DNA from: an uncultured Actinomycetes bacterium
Lineage (GTDB): Bacteria > Actinomycetota > Actinomycetes > Nanopelagicales > Nanopelagicaceae
NCBI GenBank assembly: GCA_903842855.1
Contig: CAIMNT010000172.1
Coordinates: 1-7,007 of the forward strand
Length of the DNA: 7,007 nt
Direction of reading: 5' to 3'
Part shown: piece after piece, positions 1 through 5,402 of the stretch
How positions within the stretch are numbered: position 1 is the first letter of the stretch
Layout of the letters: each line of letters begins with the position of its first letter
The notes under the pieces: generated by a model
Database searches by the model: none
Told to the model about the DNA's origin: nothing
What the model saw: the letters and a program-made list of their open reading frames with translations, nothing else
Position numbers and translations under genes: made by a program

Positions 1-846
1 ATCGCAAATATCTTCCGCCCGATCATTTGGATTCTCTCTAAATCCACCGACACCATCGTCAAACTCTTCGGTCTTAAGGCTCAGGAAGTTCGTTCAGAAA
101 TTTCAGAGGCAGAGTTGGTCGACTTGGTCACCGGACATGCCGCGTTATCAGATGAAGAGCGCGACATTGTTGAGGATGTATTTAGTGCAGGGGATTTAGT
201 CCTTCACGAGATCATGGTGCCGCGCACCGAAGTCGATTTTCTGGATGTTGGGTTAACTCTTGCCGAAGCCAAAGTTGTAGCAATCCGTACAGCCCACTCT
301 CGCTACCCAGTTACTCGAGGTTCGAGTGATGAAGTGATTGGCTTCTTGCATGTGCGAGATCTCTTGAATCTGCGTGATGAAGATATGAACAAGACCTTGC
401 TCGAGATTATGCGCCCCGTAATATTTTTGCCGGGTACCAAAGGTGTGCTGCCGGCCTTGACCGAGATGCGCATCAAGCGAGCTCACCTTGCAATTGTTCT
501 TGATGAGTATGGCGGTACCGATGGGATTGTGACCCTCGAGGATATTGTTGAGTGCTTTATTGGCGAGATCGAAGATGAGTACGACGAACCTGAGAGCGAG
601 GTTACGGCTCAATCACGTACTGGTGATTTTGAGGTTGATGCCCTAATTTCTCTGGAAGATCTCAAGGAGCAGACTGGAATTGAACTGCCTGAGGGACCAT
701 ATGAAACCGTTGGTGGTTTTGTAATGCATTGGCTGGGTCGCCTTCCTGCGGTTCACGATGTAATAACCATCCCAGGAGTTCAAATTACGGTTTTGACTCT
801 GGAGGGGAAGCGAGCAGGTCAGTTATTGATCTCTAGCTCGCTTTAG
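1..846 (+). CDS. CNNM/CBS-domain membrane protein (CorC/HlyC 'hemolysin' family), 3' part
   Basis: The reading frame is open from base 1, so this is the C-terminal 281 residues of a gene that begins upstream. The first TTG inside the window (115) is only an internal leucine. Visible parts are the end of the linker after the membrane domain (ISEAELVDLV, about residues 34-43), a CBS pair at about 65-197 with MVPRTEV (72-78) and DEYGGTDGIVTLEDIVE (168-184), and a C-terminal CorC_HlyC (transporter-associated) domain at about 209-280. The N-terminal CNNM/DUF21 membrane helices lie outside the window. The family is membrane-bound and linked to Mg2+ or other divalent-cation efflux and homeostasis, with the CBS pair acting as a nucleotide-sensing module. 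The label 'hemolysin' is historical and does not imply a toxin. trpS follows 19 bp downstream in the same direction, so co-transcription is possible. The family call is firm; the transported ion is not shown by sequence. Confidence 0.93.
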   Translation: MANIFRPIIWILSKSTDTIVKLFGLKAQEVRSEISEAELVDLVTGHAALSDEERDIVEDVFSAGDLVLHEIMVPRTEVDFLDVGLTLAEAKVVAIRTAHSRYPVTRGSSDEVIGFLHVRDLLNLRDEDMNKTLLEIMRPVIFLPGTKGVLPALTEMRIKRAHLAIVLDEYGGTDGIVTLEDIVECFIGEIEDEYDEPESEVTAQSRTGDFEVDALISLEDLKEQTGIELPEGPYETVGGFVMHWLGRLPAVHDVITIPGVQITVLTLEGKRAGQLLISSSL

Positions 847-853
847 CACTCGG

Positions 854-865
854 TAGGATTGGGGC
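854..865 (+). promoter_or_regulatory. Candidate -10 box (TAGGAT) for a leaderless trpS mRNA, or alternatively an AGGA ribosome binding site
   Basis: TAGGAT at 854-859 fits the actinobacterial -10 consensus TANNNT. It is followed by exactly six bases (TGGGGC) before the A of the trpS ATG, which would put the transcription start on the start codon. No good -35 at normal spacing is visible; TTGATC at 826-831 is too far away. The same bases also contain AGGA (855-858) seven bases before the ATG, a usable weak Shine-Dalgarno. The sequence alone cannot separate the two readings. Confidence 0.35.
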
Positions 866-1870
866 ATGTCTAAACCCCGCGTCCTCTCAGGAATCCAGCC
901 AACAAATGGCTCATTTCATCTAGGAAATTACCTAGGAGCGGTTAAGCAGTGGGTTGAACTCCAAGAGAGCCACGATGCCTTTTATTGTGTCGTTGACCTG
1001 CACGCCCTAACGTCTTCACCGGACCCAAAGGAGTTGCGTCAGAACACCTTGGTATCTGTTGCCCAACTCTTGGCCCTTGGCGTTGACCCTGAGCACTGCA
1101 CCTTGTTCATACAGTCTCACGTTGCCGAACACAATCAACTTGGCTGGGTCATGGAGTGTCTGACCGGTTTTGGCGAGGCGAGCCGCATGACACAATTTAA
1201 AGATAAGTCGCAGAAGATCGAAAATGATCGGATCGGCGTCGGTGTCTTCACCTACCCGATGTTGATGGCCGCTGACATCCTGCTCTACCAGGCGGATCAA
1301 GTTCCCGTGGGTGAAGATCAACGCCAACATATTGAATTAACGCGTGACCTTGCTACCCGATTTAATAGTCAATATGGCAAGACTTTCAGAATTCCCGAAG
1401 GTTACATTTTGAAAGAGGGCGCAAAGATCTACGATTTGCAGGATCCAACCTCCAAGATGAGCAAGTCAGCAGAATCCGCGAGCGGTTTGATTGAGCTGCT
1501 AGATGCACCAGAGATCAATACCAAGAAGATCAAGAGCGCAGTTACCGATACCGGTCGCGAGGTGCGTTTTGATGTGGCACAGAAGCCAGGAATTTCTAAT
1601 CTCCTAACAATTTATTCAACCCTCTCTGGACGTTCCGTCGCTGAGATTGAAAACGAATTCGACGGCAAGGGATATGGGGATTTCAAAGGAGCTGTGGCTG
1701 AAGTAGTCGTCGAATATCTACGACCAGTGCGAACAAAGACCTTAGAACTTCTGGGAGACCCTGGTCATTTGAATGCGATTCTTAGAGTTGGCGCCGATAA
1801 AGCTAGCGCGGTTGCGAGCAAGACCCTCTCGGATGTGTATGAACGGATTGGTTTACTTGCGCGCGGGTAA
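866..1870 (+). CDS. trpS: Tryptophanyl-tRNA synthetase
   Basis: This 334-residue protein charges tRNA-Trp with tryptophan using ATP and is a cytosolic class I aminoacyl-tRNA synthetase working as a homodimer. The class I signatures are both present: the HIGH-like motif PTNGSFHLGNYLGA at residues 12-25 and KMSKS at 197-201. Other family blocks are VDLHALT (43-49), SRMTQFKDKS (106-115) and the tryptophan-binding stretch YPMLMAADILLYQADQVPVG (130-149), in which Asp137 aligns with the Asp that contacts the indole nitrogen. The length is normal for bacterial TrpS (about 325-340) and the C-terminal helical anticodon-binding part is intact. The ATG at 866 is chosen because it gives the standard N-terminus (KPRVLSGIQPTN). 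The gene lies 19 bp after the CNNM gene, and its 3' end overlaps the next gene in another frame. No leader peptide or T-box is visible upstream. Confidence 0.98.
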   Translation: MSKPRVLSGIQPTNGSFHLGNYLGAVKQWVELQESHDAFYCVVDLHALTSSPDPKELRQNTLVSVAQLLALGVDPEHCTLFIQSHVAEHNQLGWVMECLTGFGEASRMTQFKDKSQKIENDRIGVGVFTYPMLMAADILLYQADQVPVGEDQRQHIELTRDLATRFNSQYGKTFRIPEGYILKEGAKIYDLQDPTSKMSKSAESASGLIELLDAPEINTKKIKSAVTDTGREVRFDVAQKPGISNLLTIYSTLSGRSVAEIENEFDGKGYGDFKGAVAEVVVEYLRPVRTKTLELLGDPGHLNAILRVGADKASAVASKTLSDVYERIGLLARG

Positions 1871-2855
1871 GTTTGCTGCGCTCCTTGCAGCATCACTTGT
1901 ACTTTTGACGGCTGGTGCGCTGCCGGCTCGTGCTATTACCTCGATCAAGATTGCCATCGCCTACGACCTCGGCGGGCGAGGCGATCACGGAGTCAACGAT
2001 TCTGCAGCTAAAGGTGTGGATTTTATTAAGAAAAAATATGGGCTGACGGCGCTATCAGTTCGCGAGATCGTAACCAACGGTAGCGAAAGTGATAGGGAGG
2101 CCAAACTTCAATTTCTTGCCAATGCGAATTACAACCTCATAGTGGCTATTGGTGCAGGGTACGCGCAGGCTGTCGGTATCGAAGCACTTGCATTCCCCAC
2201 CACCCAATTCGCTCTTATCAATGACTCCAGCGTAGGAAATTTGAATATTAGCGATATGGATTTTTCAAATCCCGATGGCGCATATTTAGCTGGGGTGCTG
2301 GCGGGTAGCGCAACGAAGTCCAATAAAGTCGGCTTAGTTGCCCCAACTTCCTGGGCGCCTTACATCCCTGACTTCAAGAAGGGTGTTTCTTCGGTCAATA
2401 AAAAGGCCAGTGTATTTCCCGAAGTTGTTGACGCGGCGCCGATTCCTGGGACAAAGACTCTGGTCAGCCTTGGGTGTGACATAGTTTTTTCTGACTGGTC
2501 AAGTACAAGTGAAGTGCAAGATACCGTTGCCAAACTTTACTCGGCAAAACATCCCATCTATTTGATTGGAGTTTCACCCGATCAATATTTCTTGTTGGGA
2601 AAGTCGAGTCAGAAGATATTGATCGGAGCCGTTTCAAAGCATGTGAATACCGCAGTAGCAGATGTGATGACCGCTTCACTTACCGAGCAGAGCATTATTG
2701 ATGTGATTAACGAACCAAAGGGAATCTTCGGACATATTTACACTGTGAAGGATGGCGGAGTCTCTGTGGCGTTGACGGCGCTAGGAGCTAAATATTCGGT
2801 AAAAGTTGAGGCAGCTATTACCTCATTGAAAAGCGGGAAGGTAAAACTTCCTTAA
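1839..2855 (+). CDS. BMP/PnrA-family substrate-binding protein, secreted but without a lipobox
   Basis: This 338-residue protein resembles the basic membrane protein (BMP, PnrA/Med-like) family, the binding subunit of ABC importers for nucleosides and related solutes. N-terminal features are an Arg/Lys patch (R8, K11), a hydrophobic core at about 12-28 and PARA (29-32) with probable signal peptidase I cleavage after Ala32. Family landmarks in order are IAYDLGGRGDHGVNDSAAKG (40-59, usually DKSFN), REIVTNGSESDREAKL (75-90), NPDGAYLAGVLAGSATKSNKVG (144-165), LGCDIVF (211-217), IGVSPDQ (243-249, usually IGVDxDQ) and GAVSKHV (263-269). The only cysteine is Cys213, so there is no lipidation site. 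The start is uncertain: ATG 1839 is used here; ATG 1833 and TTG 1848 or 1857 are alternatives, and TTG 1857 would leave a compact signal peptide. None has a strong ribosome binding site. The gene begins within trpS in a different frame. No transporter ATPase or permease is in the window. The ligand is not predictable with certainty. Confidence 0.85.
   Translation: MNGLVYLRAGKFAALLAASLVLLTAGALPARAITSIKIAIAYDLGGRGDHGVNDSAAKGVDFIKKKYGLTALSVREIVTNGSESDREAKLQFLANANYNLIVAIGAGYAQAVGIEALAFPTTQFALINDSSVGNLNISDMDFSNPDGAYLAGVLAGSATKSNKVGLVAPTSWAPYIPDFKKGVSSVNKKASVFPEVVDAAPIPGTKTLVSLGCDIVFSDWSSTSEVQDTVAKLYSAKHPIYLIGVSPDQYFLLGKSSQKILIGAVSKHVNTAVADVMTASLTEQSIIDVINEPKGIFGHIYTVKDGGVSVALTALGAKYSVKVEAAITSLKSGKVKLP
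2836..2851. terminator. Weak hairpin at the convergent gene ends, possible bidirectional terminator
   Basis: GGAAG (2836-2840) pairs with CTTCC (2847-2851) around the six-base loop GTAAAA. On the plus strand it is followed by TTAATCTTC, and on the minus strand by CGCTTTTC, a short U-rich tail. The stem is only five base pairs and lies inside the last codons of the BMP gene, so it may be chance. It is the only terminator-like structure I see where the two operons meet. Confidence 0.2.
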
Positions 2856-4576
2856 TCTTCAATGACGCAAAGTAATTGTCCGCTCGAGACCGTCTGACCC
2901 GCTCCAACACCTAACTGGGCAATAACTCCAGCCTTCTGGGCAATTAGAGGCTGCTCCATCTTCATCGCTTCAAGTACGACGATCAGATCGCCCACTTCTA
3001 CACGATCCCCGTTAGCTTTAACGATTTTTACCACGGTACCTTGCATTGGACTTATAACCGAGTTACCAGAACTCTTGGCGACGCTATTGCTTTTAATACG
3101 ATGGCGTTTTTCGGCTGGAGCTCCAGAGTGAAGGACAACCTCAAAGCGATGTCCATTGACCTCTGCTACGACTTTTTGAGAGGCGATCTTTGAAGCTGCA
3201 ACGTTCTCTTTGTAGTTAAAGGCAGGAATCTGATTATTAAATTCGTTTTCAATGTAGCTGGTGTACACCTTGAACTCTTCAGTGAAATTTGGATCCATAA
3301 CTATGGCGCGATGGAAAGGTAGAGCTGTTGCTAGCCCACCAATTTCAAATTCGCGCAGCGCGCGACGAGCTCGTTCAATCGCTTCGCGACGTGTACTGCC
3401 AGTAACGATCAACTTTGCTAGTAGAGAATCAAAATGCGAACCGATGGTGTGACCGTGGTCAAAGCCGGCATCGATACGAACCCCAGGTCCTGATGGAACC
3501 TCCCATTGCGTGATCGTTCCAAGAGAGGGTAAAAATCCATTTCCAGGATCTTCACCATTAATTCGGAATTCAATGCTGTGACCGCGGATCACGGGATCAA
3601 CTGGATTAATAGCTTCACCAGATGCGATACGCAATTGTTCGCGCACCAGATCTAGCCCAGTTACTTCCTCACTCACTGGATGCTCAACTTGCAGGCGGGT
3701 ATTTACCTCAAGGAAAGAGATAGTTCCATCCTTGCCGACCAGGAATTCGCAGGTGCCCGCACCTACATATCCCACCTCGCGCATGATCGCTTTAGAGGAG
3801 GTGTAGAGCTGCTCGATCTGGGCTTCCGTTAGAAATGGCGCTGGAGCCTCTTCTACAAGCTTTTGGTGGCGACGTTGTAGAGAGCAGTCGCGGGTACTCA
3901 CAACAACTGCATTTCCATGCATATCAACCAAGCATTGCGTTTCCACGTGGCGCGGTTTATCTAGGTAGCGCTCCACAAAGCACTCACCGCGACCAAATCC
4001 AGTAATCGCTTCACGAACTGCAGAGGCGAATAACTCTGGGATCTCCTCCAGTGTGAAGGCGACTTTGAGGCCGCGTCCGCCGCCACCGTGTGCAGCTTTA
4101 ATGGCAACGGGCAGGCCATGCTCTTTGGCAAAGGCGATCACTTCATCGGGGGAGTCGACCGGGTCAGCCGTTCCGGCTACCAGTGGTGCTCCAACCTTGG
4201 CGGCAATTTTTCGGGCAGAGACTTTGTCGCCGAGTTCGCGAATCGCGGCAGGTGGTGGTCCAATCCAGATTAGCCCGGCCTCGATAACTCGTTCGGCAAA
4301 GCCAGCATTCTCAGAGAGAAAGCCATAACCGGGGTGAATCGCATCGGCGCCAGAGGCCTTGGCGACTTCAAGAATTTTGGTCTGATCTAAGTAGGTCTCT
4401 GCGGCAGAAAGACCATGGAGCGCAAAGGCTTCGTCGGCTGTCGCAACATGGAGCGAATTGCGATCCTCATCAGAGTAGATGGCAATCGATTTCACGCCGT
4501 GATCTCGACAGGCACGCGCTACGCGGACCGCGATCTCGCCACGGTTTGCGATTAGGACTGCAGTTATTTTCGTCAT
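2852..4576 (-). CDS. accA3: Acyl-CoA carboxylase alpha subunit: biotin carboxylase plus biotin carrier domain
   Basis: This 574-residue protein carries out the first half-reaction of acyl-CoA carboxylation: ATP-dependent carboxylation of biotin held on its own carrier domain, which then passes CO2 to the AccD subunit. The N-terminal biotin carboxylase domain (about 1-450) shows NRGEIA (11-16), GYGFLSEN (83-90), the ATP-grasp glycine loop HGGGGRG (163-169), RRHQKLVEEAP (235-245) and FLEVNTRLQVEHPVSE (288-303). After a linker (about 455-505) comes the biotinyl domain, with EAMKM at 536-540 and Lys539 as the biotinylated residue. The length fits the actinobacterial AccA3 type (about 570-600), which lacks the extra BT domain of longer PCC/MCC alpha subunits. 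The ATG at 4576 is preferred over an upstream in-frame start at 4609 because it has AGGAG seven bases before it and forms ATGA with the maf stop. The partners AccE and AccD5 lie upstream in the same unit. Confidence 0.97.
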   Translation of the reverse strand: MTKITAVLIANRGEIAVRVARACRDHGVKSIAIYSDEDRNSLHVATADEAFALHGLSAAETYLDQTKILEVAKASGADAIHPGYGFLSENAGFAERVIEAGLIWIGPPPAAIRELGDKVSARKIAAKVGAPLVAGTADPVDSPDEVIAFAKEHGLPVAIKAAHGGGGRGLKVAFTLEEIPELFASAVREAITGFGRGECFVERYLDKPRHVETQCLVDMHGNAVVVSTRDCSLQRRHQKLVEEAPAPFLTEAQIEQLYTSSKAIMREVGYVGAGTCEFLVGKDGTISFLEVNTRLQVEHPVSEEVTGLDLVREQLRIASGEAINPVDPVIRGHSIEFRINGEDPGNGFLPSLGTITQWEVPSGPGVRIDAGFDHGHTIGSHFDSLLAKLIVTGSTRREAIERARRALREFEIGGLATALPFHRAIVMDPNFTEEFKVYTSYIENEFNNQIPAFNYKENVAASKIASQKVVAEVNGHRFEVVLHSGAPAEKRHRIKSNSVAKSSGNSVISPMQGTVVKIVKANGDRVEVGDLIVVLEAMKMEQPLIAQKAGVIAQLGVGAGQTVSSGQLLCVIED

Positions 4577-5193
4577 CTGGTTGCTCCTGCTGGTACGACC
4601 GCGGACCATTCCAGCCCTAAGTTGATAGTGATTTTACGTAGTGTGGGTAGGGAGAGACCAATAATTCCGCTTGGATCGCCCTGGATATGAGTGATAAATG
4701 GCGCTGAATGGCCATCAAGGGTAAATCCACCCGCAACCTGAATTGGCTCCCCGGTATTCACATAGTTGATGATCTCATTCTCCGTCATCTTGGCAAATGT
4801 CACCTTTGATGTAGATATATCTGAAACCTCGATGCCTTGATCGGTATCGATTACACAATGACCGGTGTGAAGATAGCCAGTCTTGCCGCTCAATAATCGA
4901 CAGCGTTCAATAGCTGCCTCAGCGCTTCCTGGTTTGCCAAGGTTTTGACCCTCGAATTCAAAGGTGGAGTCACAACCGATGATGAGCGAATTAGTAAGTT
5001 CTGGGTAGCTCTTTCGGACGGTGTGAGCTTTAAGAATCGCCAAGGCAATGACGAGATCGGCAGGAGAGAGTGCCAAAAGTTCTGGAGTCTCTTCGTCAAC
5101 GCCGCTCACTTTAATAATTGGGTTGATACCAATGGTTTCAAGAAGCTTCTTACGTGAAGGAGAAGCGGATGCGAGAACGATCTGTTTACTCAT
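4573..5193 (-). CDS. maf: Maf-family nucleoside triphosphate pyrophosphatase
   Basis: This 206-residue protein belongs to the Maf/HAM1-like fold family. These cytosolic enzymes hydrolyse non-canonical or modified NTPs (depending on subfamily, dTTP/UTP or 7-methyl-GTP types) to the monophosphate and PPi, and some members affect septum formation. The N-terminal signature is IVLASASPSRKKLLE (5-19). GCDSTFEFEGQNLGKP (73-88) holds the probable catalytic Asp75 and Lys87. GEPIQVAGGFTLDG (148-161) and GDPSGIIGLSLPTLRK (172-187) are the usual C-terminal blocks, and GLSLPTLR is typical of actinobacterial Maf. The substrate subfamily is not assigned. The ATG at 5193 is chosen over an in-frame GTG at 5211: it gives the standard N-terminus and forms ATGA with the accE stop. 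The 3' end forms ATGA with accA3. A DNA/RNA-hygiene enzyme placed between carboxylase subunits is a conserved actinobacterial arrangement, with no known mechanistic reason. Confidence 0.95.
   Translation of the reverse strand: MSKQIVLASASPSRKKLLETIGINPIIKVSGVDEETPELLALSPADLVIALAILKAHTVRKSYPELTNSLIIGCDSTFEFEGQNLGKPGSAEAAIERCRLLSGKTGYLHTGHCVIDTDQGIEVSDISTSKVTFAKMTENEIINYVNTGEPIQVAGGFTLDGHSAPFITHIQGDPSGIIGLSLPTLRKITINLGLEWSAVVPAGATR
4584..4588 (-). promoter_or_regulatory. Strong ribosome binding site of accA3
   Basis: On the minus strand AGGAG is followed by seven bases (CAACCAG) and then the ATG at 4576. It decides the accA3 start and lies inside the last codons of maf. It is the only strong Shine-Dalgarno in the four-gene unit: accE and maf have poor or no sites and seem to rely on coupling. 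accA3 may therefore be translated partly independently, and more strongly than maf. Confidence 0.8.
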
Positions 5194-5402
5194 GAAGCAG
5201 TGGTTCCCCACTTACCCGGCAGCGAATTTTGAATCTTGAGGCGTGCCCAAGAGCTGCGGTATTTGGTTGGCGGGTTGGAGTTCTTTTCAATCTCATCGAT
5301 AGCACGTGTGAGGGCGAGCAACTCCTCTTGAGTTGGAGTACCCGCATGAATCGTAAAACCAAGCTTACGAAACTCGCGCGGAAAGTCGTTGCTATGTGGC
5401 AT
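5190..5402 (-). CDS. accE: Acyl-CoA carboxylase epsilon subunit
   Basis: This 70-residue protein matches the small epsilon subunit found in actinobacterial acyl-CoA carboxylases, where it binds the alpha and beta subunits and raises activity of the complex. Recognisable parts are GTPTQEELLALTRAI (21-35), the family's PTxEE helix, then a polar Pro-containing linker (about 41-48), SSWAR (50-54, Trp52) and the C-terminal PGKWGTTAS (62-70, Trp65). Its place directly after accD5 is the diagnostic context. The ATG at 5402 shares one base with the accD5 stop (TAATG), and no Shine-Dalgarno precedes it, so translation by reinitiation after accD5 is likely. Its stop overlaps the maf start in ATGA. Such small genes are often missed by annotation. 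Identity rests on motif plus neighbours, both consistent. Confidence 0.92.
   Translation of the reverse strand: MPHSNDFPREFRKLGFTIHAGTPTQEELLALTRAIDEIEKNSNPPTKYRSSWARLKIQNSLPGKWGTTAS
5199..5212 (-). other. Small hairpin with GGAA tetraloop just upstream of the maf start
   Basis: In the mRNA AGTGG pairs with CCACT around a GGAA loop, a GNRA-type tetraloop. The structure ends five bases before the maf ATG and contains the only purine-rich run (GGGGA) that could act as a maf ribosome binding site. It might hold maf initiation low unless ribosomes finishing accE open it. It is short and lies over conserved accE codons (KWGTT), so chance is possible. Confidence 0.25.

Noticed and set aside
253..612. 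Minus-strand open frame (119 codons) opposite the CBS domains
   Set aside because: Low-complexity antisense translation with no family features; it lies over an intact conserved gene.
115..846. Reading the first gene as a complete 243-residue protein starting at TTG 115
   Set aside because: The frame continues without a stop to base 1, and the upstream residues match the CNNM-family linker, so TTG is an internal Leu and the gene is cut by the window edge.
4577..4609. Upstream start of accA3 adding 11 residues
   Set aside because: The added residues (VRGRTSRSNQ) are not family-like, and the AGGAG site plus ATGA junction point to 4576.
5194..5211. GTG 5211 as an earlier maf start
   Set aside because: It would add GNHCFM before the standard Maf N-terminus and lose the ATGA coupling with accE.
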